Below are positions 1-5,742 of a DNA stretch of 20,527 bases, piece after piece (the first letter of the stretch is position 1; every line of letters begins with the position of its first letter). The translations under genes were made by a program, and so were the position numbers. This DNA is from a virus, in the IMG/VR virus record IMGVR_UViG_3300043823_000253, positions 1 through 20,527 of that record; one strand, 5' to 3'. Under the pieces are notes generated by a model. The model was not told the DNA's origin and ran no database searches. It saw only the letters and a list, made by a program, of their open reading frames with translations.

Positions 1-461
1 CATTGATCTCTGGTGGTGTTAACGCCAACACTCCATCTACTCCTGCTGACTTGAACGAAACTGCATTGGAAAATGCTGTTATTCAAATCGCTGCGTGGAC
101 AGATGAACGTGGTCTCTTGATCGCTGCACGTCCTAAGAAATTGGTTGTTCCTCCTGCACTCCAGTTCGTTGCAACTCGCTTGCTCGAAACTGAATTGCGC
201 GTTGGTACAAACAACAACGACATCAATGCAATTAAGAACAATGGTTCAGTTCCAGAAGGTTACACAATTAACCACTTCTTGACAGCAACCAATGCATGGT
301 TCTTGACTACTGATGTTCCTAACGGACTCAAGCATTTCGTTCGTATCCCATTGCAAAACAGCATGGACGGCGACTTCGACACTGGTAACGTTCGTTACAA
401 GTCTCGTGAGCGTTATTCCTTCGGTGTTTCTGATCCTTTGGGTATCTACGGTTCTTACTAA
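1..461 (+). CDS. Major capsid protein, C-terminal part (5' truncated by window edge)
   Basis: The reading frame is open from the left edge and ends with TAA at 459-461, so only about the last 153 residues are present. The TTG at position 3 is not taken as a start. The visible part has an alpha/beta run ending in a block that recalls HK97-fold phage coat proteins: a helix followed by RLLETELRVGTNNNDIN, then NHFLTATNAWFLTTDVPNG, and a basic/aromatic C-terminus with RERYSFGVSDPLGIYGSY. The RYSFG..DPxGIYGS ending is, from memory, common in phage major capsid proteins. It would form the icosahedral shell. A strong terminator follows 20 bases after the stop, as expected for a highly expressed capsid gene that ends a transcription unit. 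Assignment rests on recalled motifs and context; the fold is inferred. Confidence 0.8.
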   Translation, partial: LISGGVNANTPSTPADLNETALENAVIQIAAWTDERGLLIAARPKKLVVPPALQFVATRLLETELRVGTNNNDINAIKNNGSVPEGYTINHFLTATNAWFLTTDVPNGLKHFVRIPLQNSMDGDFDTGNVRYKSRERYSFGVSDPLGIYGSY

Positions 462-481
462 TATTCTTAGTAAACCTGAAG

Positions 482-507
482 ACCCCGCTCAAAAGGCGGG
501 GTTTTTT
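482..507 (+). terminator. Intrinsic terminator after the capsid gene
   Basis: A perfect 7-bp stem, ACCCCGC (482-488) with GCGGGGT (496-502), closes a 7-base loop and runs directly into six T residues (502-507). This is a textbook Rho-independent terminator for the capsid transcript. The stop codon of the convergent minus-strand gene lies at 509-511, so the same hairpin also ends that transcript. On the minus side it is followed by CTTCAGG rather than a T-run, so termination there should be weaker. Confidence 0.93.
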
Positions 508-508
508 A

Positions 509-1291
509 TTATTGGAATAACTCTTGCAGAAATTGCTTAGTTTTATCCATGCCTTCTTTGAGCTGCTTGAATGAATCTTTATACTTAAATACCTGCATAA
601 CTCCATCATCTACGTATGGGTTTATAAAGGTAATATCCCTAAAGAAGTCCATTTGATCTGGAATCCATATAAATGTAGGTATCTTCAGCATAGAACTCAT
701 CGTTTTAATAGAGCTATCTGCAGCGATAACAGCATCACATTGCTCAACATAGGATAAGCTTTTTGCTATGTCTAAATAGCTAACAGGCTGTAAGTTACTA
801 GACGGCTTTATATTTAGTTTAGTAATCTCTTCTGGAAGACCAAAAACAATTACGTTATAGTCTCCAAGCTCTGTAATGATATCTGCAGGAATTGATTTTG
901 TAATTTCTCCATGCTTTATGTAATGATTTGTAGAAAACTTACTACCGCATAGGTGTACTCCAACTACGGGTTTACCATTAGAAAACAATGGCTTTTGTTT
1001 TGGGAATGGGTTCTCAGTAAAGTATTGTGTTCTTGGAACCTGTGCAGGAACTTCATTTAGCTTAAACCCAAAAAATAAGTCTTCTTTTTCTTTTTCATTG
1101 GTGTAGGTTTCGCACTTTTCGGTGACTGCACCAATAGACCGCAAAAACTCTTTAGCTCCCTTGTAATGAACAAGAGCCATATACCGTAATTTATTGGACT
1201 TATTGGCTAAAATAAAAGGTGCAAATTGAAGCGCATCTCCTATTCCACCCTCAATAAGCCACAATGGATTACTTGCTGGAAACGAGCGCAT
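509..1291 (-). CDS. Glycosyltransferase family 9-like protein (heptosyltransferase-related)
   Basis: A 260-residue protein that would transfer a sugar from a nucleotide-sugar donor if active. The N-terminus has WLIEGGIGDALQFAPF (about residues 11-26), the Gly-rich GxGD loop typical of GT9/ADP-heptose LPS heptosyltransferase-like proteins. The C-terminal half has CDAVIAADSSIKTMSSMLK (about 185-203), equivalent to the DT/DSxxxH...A...KP donor-side element. Here the usual His is absent (SSIKTMSS), so catalysis is uncertain. It starts inside the end of the upstream TPR/GT9 gene (23-base overlap), with AAGAAAG ahead of ATG, so the two are probably translationally coupled. It ends at the capsid terminator. 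It may be a degenerate partner of the upstream enzyme rather than an independent transferase. No signal peptide or membrane segment is seen. Confidence 0.65.
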   Translation of the reverse strand: MRSFPASNPLWLIEGGIGDALQFAPFILANKSNKLRYMALVHYKGAKEFLRSIGAVTEKCETYTNEKEKEDLFFGFKLNEVPAQVPRTQYFTENPFPKQKPLFSNGKPVVGVHLCGSKFSTNHYIKHGEITKSIPADIITELGDYNVIVFGLPEEITKLNIKPSSNLQPVSYLDIAKSLSYVEQCDAVIAADSSIKTMSSMLKIPTFIWIPDQMDFFRDITFINPYVDDGVMQVFKYKDSFKQLKEGMDKTKQFLQELFQ

Positions 1292-2825
1292 CCAAATCTT
1301 TCTTAATGTCTTCTACCACATTATCCCAGTTATGTAGTTTATTTTGACGGTATATGGTAAAGCTTGGATACCAATCTGTTTTAGATCCTGTTGCAAGCCA
1401 TCTCCAGCATGTATCAAATCGGTTCAATAGCCATACTGGTTTTCCAATAGCTCCAGCCACATGAGCTGTAGATGTATCCACGGAAATCACTAGGTCTAAG
1501 TTCTCTATCAGTGCTGCAGTATCTGAAAAATCCTTTAGATCCCCTGTTAAATCAACCATCCATTCGGGCGTTTTCTCCCCTATTTGCAAGGAATAAAACT
1601 CAACATCGTCCCTTTTGATCTCAGAAAGCTTGGATATTGGGATATTTCTACGCTCATTGACAGCCCATAACTCTGGCTGTTCCTTCCTAAAACCCCCAGA
1701 CCACACCAATCCAACTCGTAACTTATTGTTTTTTAAGGGAATTTTTTTTGAAAATTCATGCACTTTCTCTGGATCAGCCTTAAGATAAGTTTCTTTTGGT
1801 ATATTTGTTAAGTCATTCTTTAGGATATATGGAAGAGACATCATTGGGCATTGATAGTCATACTCTGGAATATCATCTGCACCGATTCTAACCTCATCAA
1901 TATCAGGCATTGTAGATATTAGGCTAGCTATTTCTGGCTTTACACCAGCAATTACTCGTTTAGCACCTAACTTTTTGAGATGCTTTGCGTACCTAATAAA
2001 TTGAATGGTATCTCCAAGACCTTGCTCATGGTGCACATAGATGACCTTTCCAGTCAAATCCTCACCAGTCCATAGGTTTTTAAGCTTCATTGGTCTAAAC
2101 TTACTATCCCAACGCTCCTCGTGGGCCTTCCAGCCTTTTTCCATTTCTCCTTTTAGGAGATATAAAAACCCAACATTAAACTTAGCTTCTGTAGCTTTTG
2201 GATCAATATCTCTAGCCCGCTCATAGGCAGCTATAGACTCGTCAATCCGCATTAAAACGTGTAAGGCGTATCCCTTGTTATTATGGAGATAATAATCATC
2301 TGGTTTGATTTTAAGGGCTTTTTCATAGTATTCTAGAGCAAGGGCGTGTTGCTGAAGATTTTGATAGGACATACCCAAATTGGTATAGGCATTGTGATAA
2401 CTGGGATCACATTGGATAGCTTCCTTATAGACTTTAATAGCCTCATCCATTTGATGAAGTTCTCTAAGGCAGTTTGCTTTGTTGTAATAAGCCTCTACAA
2501 GCTTCTTATTAAGCTTGATAGCCATGTCATAATCTTCTAGTGCTAGCTCATATTGTTTGAGTTCTTGGTACAAATTAGCACGATTATTGTAAGCTGATGC
2601 GTTCTTTCTAGCTTCTATGGACTTGGTAAAGTACTCCAAAGCCGCAAATTTTTGGTTACTTTCCCCCAAAATTATGCCCATTAAGCTAAGAGTTTCAGCC
2701 TGTTTTGGTATAGTTTTTAGGATCTGCTCACATAATATGTAGGCTTGTTGTGGACTTCCATGTGTTTTAAGCTGAAACGCTTTTCGGTAGGAGGCTTCTA
2801 CCCAATTCTCACTCTGTTTTTTCAT
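1269..2825 (-). CDS. TPR-repeat protein with C-terminal GT9-like glycosyltransferase domain
   Basis: 518 residues in two parts. Residues about 25-235 are tandem tetratricopeptide repeats, roughly six, with hallmark units such as AYNNRANLYQELKQYELAL, AYYNKANCLRELHQMDEAI and AYTNLGMSYQNLQQHALAL. Residues about 260-510 are GT9-like: HHEQGLGDTIQFIRYAKHL (265-283), VGLVWSGG (371-378), LDLVISVDTSTAHVAGAIG (443-461) and a C-terminal RFDTCWRWL/TDWYPSFTIYRQ block. GT9 enzymes add heptose or related sugars to lipopolysaccharide cores. In a phage the target could be host surface glycans or virion proteins; which one cannot be told here. The gene is divergent from the structural operon and first in a two-gene minus-strand unit. 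The start chosen is the ATG at 2825, seven bases from a TATAAT box, which implies little or no leader. Confidence 0.82.
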   Translation of the reverse strand: MKKQSENWVEASYRKAFQLKTHGSPQQAYILCEQILKTIPKQAETLSLMGIILGESNQKFAALEYFTKSIEARKNASAYNNRANLYQELKQYELALEDYDMAIKLNKKLVEAYYNKANCLRELHQMDEAIKVYKEAIQCDPSYHNAYTNLGMSYQNLQQHALALEYYEKALKIKPDDYYLHNNKGYALHVLMRIDESIAAYERARDIDPKATEAKFNVGFLYLLKGEMEKGWKAHEERWDSKFRPMKLKNLWTGEDLTGKVIYVHHEQGLGDTIQFIRYAKHLKKLGAKRVIAGVKPEIASLISTMPDIDEVRIGADDIPEYDYQCPMMSLPYILKNDLTNIPKETYLKADPEKVHEFSKKIPLKNNKLRVGLVWSGGFRKEQPELWAVNERRNIPISKLSEIKRDDVEFYSLQIGEKTPEWMVDLTGDLKDFSDTAALIENLDLVISVDTSTAHVAGAIGKPVWLLNRFDTCWRWLATGSKTDWYPSFTIYRQNKLHNWDNVVEDIKKDLDALVSSK

Positions 2826-2831
2826 TCATAA

Positions 2832-2837
2832 ATTATA
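2832..2837 (-). promoter_or_regulatory. Candidate -10 box for the minus-strand glycosyltransferase cassette
   Basis: Read on the minus strand, a perfect TATAAT lies six bases before the ATG at 2825. A start site six to seven bases downstream of this box would fall on or beside the start codon, which predicts a leaderless or nearly leaderless mRNA. No ribosome binding site is visible between box and ATG. The -35 is poor: TTTCAA is the best match at an over-long 19-base spacing, and TTGCAA lies too close at 13 bases. The box is perfect but AT-rich sequence produces such matches by chance. Confidence 0.4.
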
Positions 2838-2850
2838 TACAAAATTTGTT

Positions 2851-2877
2851 TTGCAATTGAAATTTTTAATGTATACT
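2851..2877 (+). promoter_or_regulatory. Candidate promoter for the rightward structural operon
   Basis: TATACT at 2872-2877 resembles a -10 box. TTGCAA at 2851-2856 is a possible -35, with a short 15-base spacer. Because the capsid terminator and a minus-strand cassette separate this operon from the capsid gene, a promoter is needed somewhere in 2826-2962. Transcription starting about seven bases after the box would begin near 2884, exactly at the foot of the first leader hairpin. The assignment is by eye and context only. Confidence 0.4.
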
Positions 2878-2883
2878 AAGTCA

Positions 2884-2949
2884 ACTGGGTGATTCCTGTG
2901 CCGGACTGCCCCAGCAGACGATGCAACGATTGGTACGGGACTTTTGCAT
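2884..2949 (+). promoter_or_regulatory. Structured 5' leader with two inverted repeats
   Basis: Between the candidate start site and the ribosome binding site lie two potential hairpins. The first pairs CTGGG (2885-2889) with CCCAG (2910-2914) and can contain an inner TCC/GGA stem (2894-2896 with 2903-2905). The second pairs ATGCAA (2921-2926) with TTGCAT (2944-2949), whose 3' arm abuts the AAGGA ribosome binding site. The leader is clearly richer in G and C than the promoter sequence before it. It could protect the mRNA 5' end or tune translation of the abundant virion protein that follows. No known riboswitch class is recognised. Confidence 0.45.
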
Positions 2950-2954
2950 AAGGA
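2950..2954 (+). promoter_or_regulatory. Ribosome binding site that fixes the start at 2963
   Basis: AAGGA sits eight bases before ATG 2963. The in-frame ATG at 2921 has no such site, and the 14 residues it would add (MQRLVRDFCIRTYI) are coded by the hairpin-rich leader, so 2963 is the real start. Confidence 0.8.
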
Positions 2955-2962
2955 CATATATT

Positions 2963-3637
2963 ATGGCACGTAGTACCTTCAATGGCCCGATTCTATCAGG
3001 CGACGTACGTTTTGGCCCACAACGAAATGTTGGCTATACTCGTTTATCTCAAACTGCAGGCTTAACACTGACTAACACTACTGTTGGTACAGCTGGTTAC
3101 GCTGGTGGTTCTGGTCAGTTTGTTAGCTCAAACGGCATTCAAAATAACAACGGTAGCATTTTAACTCCGGGCACAACTGTAGCCTATACAACTCCTACTG
3201 CAGATAGCGCTACTGCTATTTATCGTGGCGTAGTATTTTGGATTCCTACTGGTTGCCATCTTGATAATATTTTCCTTGATACCATTGTTGTTCCTACGGT
3301 TACTGGAACTTTGACAGCAATCACTCCGTATATTTCTAATACATTTGCTACTTCTGCTGGTATCTATGCAACTTCCGCAGCATTGTCTGCTGTAGGTCGT
3401 ACAACTGCTACTTATACAGCTACTCAGTATCCAGATGCAATTTCTACATTGGCTGATGTTCCAAATATTTACGGCCAAGATCCATCATCAATGACTCAGA
3501 TTGTAGTAACTTTAGCAATTACCGGCACAGCATTATCTGCAATTACCGCAGGTCAAGTGCAAGTAACTATTAGCTACACACAGCCTGATAACAATATTGG
3601 AAACTTGACAACTTACCCATACGGTAACTTTGACTAA
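2963..3637 (+). CDS. Virion structural protein, possibly capsid-associated
   Basis: 224 residues beginning MARSTFNGPILSGDVRFGP. The rest is rich in Thr, Ala, Gly and Ile with alternating beta-like stretches and very few charged residues, as is typical of phage decoration or appendage proteins. No catalytic motif, signal peptide or membrane segment is seen. I recall the MARSxFNGPxLSG..RFGPxRNVGY opening from uncharacterised proteins next to capsid genes of other phages, which supports a capsid-associated role, but no function is known to me. It has its own promoter and leader after the capsid terminator, which fits a protein needed in large amounts. Start chosen from AAGGA at 2950. Decoration protein is an inference; a head fibre or minor coat protein is equally possible. 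Confidence 0.72.
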   Translation: MARSTFNGPILSGDVRFGPQRNVGYTRLSQTAGLTLTNTTVGTAGYAGGSGQFVSSNGIQNNNGSILTPGTTVAYTTPTADSATAIYRGVVFWIPTGCHLDNIFLDTIVVPTVTGTLTAITPYISNTFATSAGIYATSAALSAVGRTTATYTATQYPDAISTLADVPNIYGQDPSSMTQIVVTLAITGTALSAITAGQVQVTISYTQPDNNIGNLTTYPYGNFD

Positions 3638-3645
3638 TTAATCCG

Positions 3646-3663
3646 GGGGGACTTCGGTCCCCT
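3646..3663 (+). other. Very stable UUCG-tetraloop hairpin without a T-run
   Basis: GGGGAC (3647-3652), TTCG, GTCCCC (3657-3662) forms a perfect 6-bp stem on a C(UUCG)G tetraloop, extendable by a G-T pair at 3646/3663. The following bases, TGTTAACAATTT, are not a T-run, so it does not look like a full intrinsic terminator. It lies between two structural genes, just before AGGAGA at 3674-3679. It may stabilise the 3' end of the upstream message, set a processing point or partly attenuate transcription. Confidence 0.7.
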
Positions 3664-3686
3664 GTTAACAATTTAGGAGATTAATT

Positions 3687-3971
3687 ATGACAATGCAGTA
3701 TGATGTAAAAGGTTCGTACAATACAACTTCGCCAGCAACTATTACCACTAATCGTCAAAGATTAAAAGGGTACATGTATGTTGGAACTGGAACTGCAGGT
3801 TCTATTACCTATACAGATACAACTTCTGGAGCTGTATTGTGGGAGCAGATTGTATCTGCAACGGATACTTACACAATCAATATCATATTTCCCGGTGAAG
3901 GTATTCTTGCAGCTGGTGGTTTGACTGTAACATTTAGTGACTGTGCTTACGTTTCTACTATTTATGGTTAA
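3687..3971 (+). CDS. Small beta-rich virion protein
   Basis: 94 residues beginning MTMQYDVKGSYNTTSP, with a good ribosome binding site (AGGAGA). The sequence alternates short hydrophobic strands with Gly/Thr turns (YVGTGTAGSITYTDTTSGA, FPGEGILAAGGLTVTFSD) and ends in VSTIYG. It has no charged catalytic residues, signal or membrane segment. I recall similar short proteins, with an MTMQYDVK start, an IPGEGIL motif and a C-terminal FYG, beside head genes in other phages, all without known function. Position suggests a minor head or decoration component. The one-TM gene follows two bases after its stop. Confidence 0.65.
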   Translation: MTMQYDVKGSYNTTSPATITTNRQRLKGYMYVGTGTAGSITYTDTTSGAVLWEQIVSATDTYTINIIFPGEGILAAGGLTVTFSDCAYVSTIYG

Positions 3972-3973
3972 TC

Positions 3974-4222
3974 ATGGTTTTAGACGATCAAACTAAATCG
4001 GAATTAGTAGATCTAGTGAAGACGGCAGTTAACGCTGCTGTTGAATCTAGGCCTTTAAGTACTGAAGAAGTGCAGTGGGTTAGAATGGCTATACAAGCTG
4101 AAGCTGAACGTGCAGAATTGCGTAAAGCTGTTATTCAGAAATCATTAGCTGGTTTAGCTTGGGTACTCATTGTATTTGTTGGCGGATTATTACTTAGCGG
4201 ATTGAAGGACACTTTTAAATAA
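3974..4222 (+). CDS. Small single-TM protein (holin-like candidate)
   Basis: 82 residues. The N-terminal half is charged and helical (DDQTKSELVDLVKTAVNAA, then STEEVQWVRMAIQAEAERAE), and residues about 58-76 form one hydrophobic segment (SLAGLAWVLIVFVGGLLLS) followed by a short GLKDTFK tail. This is a helical cytoplasmic region with a C-terminal membrane anchor. Size and topology are compatible with a small holin or other lysis-accessory protein, but one-TM proteins of unknown role also occur among phage structural genes, and no endolysin is in the window. It starts two bases after the previous stop with no clear ribosome binding site, and its TAA overlaps the next ATG (TAATG), so it is translationally coupled on both sides. 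Confidence 0.6.
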   Translation: MVLDDQTKSELVDLVKTAVNAAVESRPLSTEEVQWVRMAIQAEAERAELRKAVIQKSLAGLAWVLIVFVGGLLLSGLKDTFK

Positions 4223-4635
4223 TGCCATCTAAGTCGAAAAAGCAGCATAATCTTATGGAAGCTGTAGCCCATAGTCCAGCCTTTGCTAAGAAGGTTGGCA
4301 TCAAGCAATCAGTTGGTAAAGACTTTGCAGCTGCTGATAAAGGTAAAAGATTTGGAACTGGTGGAAGCCCTACTATTGTTCGTGGTGGTAAGAGTATGAT
4401 TAATCGCCAAGCTACTCGTTATGGTAGTGTGCTAGGTGAAGAAAAAAATGTTCCTAATGTAAACCTAAATAAGTATGCTGGCAAAAAAGAAGGTGGTCTT
4501 ATGAAAAAGCATGATGATGTAAAAGAAGACAAGAAGCTGATTAAAAAAGCTTTTGGTATGCATGACAAGCAATTACACGAATCCAAAAAAACGGATTTAT
4601 CGAAACTCAAAAAAGGCGGAAAGGTCAAGAAATAA
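4222..4635 (+). CDS. Basic Lys/Gly-rich protein, DUF3008-like N-terminus
   Basis: 137 residues, strongly basic. The opening MPSKSKKQHNLMEAVAHSPA followed by FAKKVGI and SVGKDF resembles the short MPSxSKKQQ..M phage and bacterial proteins I know as DUF3008; this is recall, not a search. The C-terminus has KEGGLMKKHDDVKEDKKLIK, MHDKQLHE and a final KLKKGGKVKK tail. Function is unknown. Lys-rich disordered tails suggest contact with DNA or with a negatively charged capsid interior. It starts on the stop codon of the previous gene (TAATG) and opens a run of six tiny basic genes. The KKGGK tail recurs in neighbouring genes, suggesting related or co-functioning proteins. Confidence 0.65.
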   Translation: MPSKSKKQHNLMEAVAHSPAFAKKVGIKQSVGKDFAAADKGKRFGTGGSPTIVRGGKSMINRQATRYGSVLGEEKNVPNVNLNKYAGKKEGGLMKKHDDVKEDKKLIKKAFGMHDKQLHESKKTDLSKLKKGGKVKK

Positions 4636-4636
4636 T

Positions 4637-4795
4637 ATGGCAAAGCAAAAATTCCCTATGGGACAATCAATGGAAAAAGTAAAAACTGCTGCTCCTAGCA
4701 AAGATGGTATTGCTGAGCGTGGTAAAACAAAGGGCAAACAAGTTAAGATGGCTGGTAATACAGTTGGTAACGGCCCATTAGTGAATACTAAATAA
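4637..4795 (+). CDS. Tiny basic protein (52 residues)
   Basis: Starts at ATG 4637, one base after the previous stop; a longer in-frame reading from 4553 only adds sequence that overlaps the upstream gene. It begins MAKQKFPMGQSMEKVKTAAP, continues with SKDGIAERGKTKGKQVK and ends NGPLVNTK. It is Lys/Gly-rich with no hydrophobic core, hence probably disordered. The SKDGIAxRGKTKGxxVKM pattern is one I recall from uncharacterised small phage proteins in this position. Function unknown; it belongs to the chain of small basic virion-region proteins. The next ATG is two bases after its stop (TAATCATG). Confidence 0.6.
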   Translation: MAKQKFPMGQSMEKVKTAAPSKDGIAERGKTKGKQVKMAGNTVGNGPLVNTK

Positions 4796-4797
4796 TC

Positions 4798-5091
4798 ATG
4801 GCTACTTTTTCTAAAGAAGAACTTGCTAAGATTCGTGACAAAGAGCAAGCTAATAGAGATAGAGCAGTTGCAGCATCAGCAGTTCACGATGCAGCTGTAA
4901 TGGATTCTATTAAAAGCAAATTAGGAATGGGACAAGCTCCACAGCAAGCTCCAGCACCAGTCCCTGCACAATCTCCACAGATGAAAAAAGGTGGATTCAT
5001 AGAGCATAGTCAACATGTTAAAAAACATTCCGCTGGTTTTAAACACCATGATGACCATGTAAAAACTATGTGCAAAGGCGGGAAAAGCTAA
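4798..5091 (+). CDS. Small His/Lys-rich protein with Ala/Pro/Gln linker
   Basis: 97 residues in three parts: a charged helix (FSKEELAKIRDKEQANRDRA, about 4-23, continuing to about 46), an Ala/Pro/Gln linker (about 47-62) and a basic His-rich tail containing MKKGGF, HSQHVKKHSAGFKHHDDHVK and a final MCKGGKS. The His cluster with one Cys could bind a metal, but no classic zinc motif is complete. Function unknown. KKGG/KGGK motifs are shared with the genes on both sides. Its TAA overlaps the ATG of the next gene. Confidence 0.62.
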   Translation: MATFSKEELAKIRDKEQANRDRAVAASAVHDAAVMDSIKSKLGMGQAPQQAPAPVPAQSPQMKKGGFIEHSQHVKKHSAGFKHHDDHVKTMCKGGKS

Positions 5092-5348
5092 TGCGAGCCT
5101 CTCGTGGTATGGGTGCAATTAATCCATCGAAAATGCCCGGTAAAAAGATTATCAAACGAAAAGATAATCCAGATGACGTTGCCATGTATAAATGTGGTGG
5201 TAAAATTAAGCGATATGATGGGACTCAAGGTTCTCAAGCTACATTGGATGACCCTTTATCGAATACGATAGCCGAAGAAGAATTGATGCAAGCACAAGAT
5301 GCAGGTTCTAAAAAAGGCGGCAAAGTCAAAATTAAGAGGAAAAAATAA
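5091..5348 (+). CDS. Small basic protein beginning MRASRGMGAINPSKMP
   Basis: 85 residues. The start is ATG 5091, which overlaps the previous TAA; an upstream in-frame start at 5070 is discarded because it lies wholly inside the preceding gene. The opening RASRGMGAINPSKMPGKK is familiar to me from uncharacterised phage proteins near head-tail genes. It has KCGGKIKRYDG in the middle, an acidic stretch (EEELMQAQDAG) and ends KKGGKVKIKRKK, the same Lys-Gly-Gly-Lys tail as the 137-residue protein. Function unknown. Translational coupling on both ends (TAATG). Confidence 0.65.
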   Translation: MRASRGMGAINPSKMPGKKIIKRKDNPDDVAMYKCGGKIKRYDGTQGSQATLDDPLSNTIAEEELMQAQDAGSKKGGKVKIKRKK

Positions 5349-5527
5349 TGGCTACTAAGAACTGGATTGCTGGCGCTATTAAAAAGCCCGGAGCATTACG
5401 TAAAGAGTTAGGAGTTAAGGAAGGTAAAACTATTCCTGCTAAAAAGCTTGCTGCTGCCGCTAAAAAGCCCGGTACATTGGGTAAACGTGCTCGCCTAGCA
5501 GAAACATTAAAAGGAATGAAAAAATGA
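5348..5527 (+). CDS. Tiny basic protein (59 residues)
   Basis: ATG at 5348 overlaps the previous TAA, and TGA at 5525-5527 overlaps the next ATG (5524). It begins MATKNWIAGAIKKPGALRKE and continues KEGKTIPAKKLAAAAKKPG with an RARLAETLKGMKK ending. The two AxKKPG(A/T)L segments are an internal near-repeat: AIKKPGALRKE and AAKKPGTLGKR. I recall the KWIAGAIKxPGALxxxLG...IPxKKL pattern from many phage genomes, always uncharacterised. Both junctions are perfect stop-start overlaps, which strongly supports a real gene despite its length. Probably a DNA- or capsid-contacting basic peptide; that is inference. Confidence 0.72.
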   Translation: MATKNWIAGAIKKPGALRKELGVKEGKTIPAKKLAAAAKKPGTLGKRARLAETLKGMKK

Positions 5528-5742
5528 TAAAGCATATTAAAAAAGCTTTGTCATTATTTTCTAAGAAAAAAGAAGAGATTGATCCTGCTTCTGCAAAAGA
5601 ATGGCCTTTCCCTGTAGGGCACGAGCCACAATTGGTAGCAAAAAAGAAGCCTGCTTTAAAGAAAGCTACAACTCGTAAGAAAGTTGTTGCCAAAAAAGCT
5701 ACAACTGTTGCTAAAAAGAAAACAAAGGCTAAATCTAAATGA
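5524..5742 (+). CDS. Small protein with histone H1-like Lys/Ala tail
   Basis: 72 residues. The first half (about 1-38) contains IKKALSLFSKKKEEIDPASA and a short hydrophobic patch EWPFPVGHEPQLV. The second half (about 39-72) is almost only Lys, Ala, Thr and Val (KKATTRKKVVAKKATTVAKK), resembling histone H1-type tails. Such a tail would bind DNA or RNA non-specifically. Start (ATGA overlap with the previous stop) and stop (ATGA overlap with the adaptor gene) are both coupled. It could condense DNA near the portal or act early on host nucleic acid; neither is shown by the sequence. Confidence 0.65.
   Translation: MIKHIKKALSLFSKKKEEIDPASAKEWPFPVGHEPQLVAKKKPALKKATTRKKVVAKKATTVAKKKTKAKSK

Noticed and set aside
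2921-2962. N-terminal extension of the capsid-associated protein from ATG 2921
   Set aside because: It is coded by the hairpin-rich leader, has no ribosome binding site, and the ATG is the arm of an inverted repeat. AAGGA at 2950 fits ATG 2963.
3161-3478. Minus-strand open frame opposite the capsid-associated gene (105 codons)
   Set aside because: Cys/Ser-rich translation without motifs, no ribosome binding site, fully inside a convincing plus-strand gene.
3646-3663. UUCG hairpin as a full intrinsic terminator
   Set aside because: No T-run follows the stem; the sequence after it is TGTTAACAATTT.
4553-4636. Upstream in-frame start for the 52-residue basic protein
   Set aside because: It lies wholly inside the preceding gene; ATG 4637 directly follows that gene's stop.
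4419-4848. Two overlapping minus-strand frames rich in Phe/Leu/Ser
   Set aside because: They are the complement of Lys-rich coding sequence (AAA/AAG read as TTT/CTT), which creates false hydrophobic frames.
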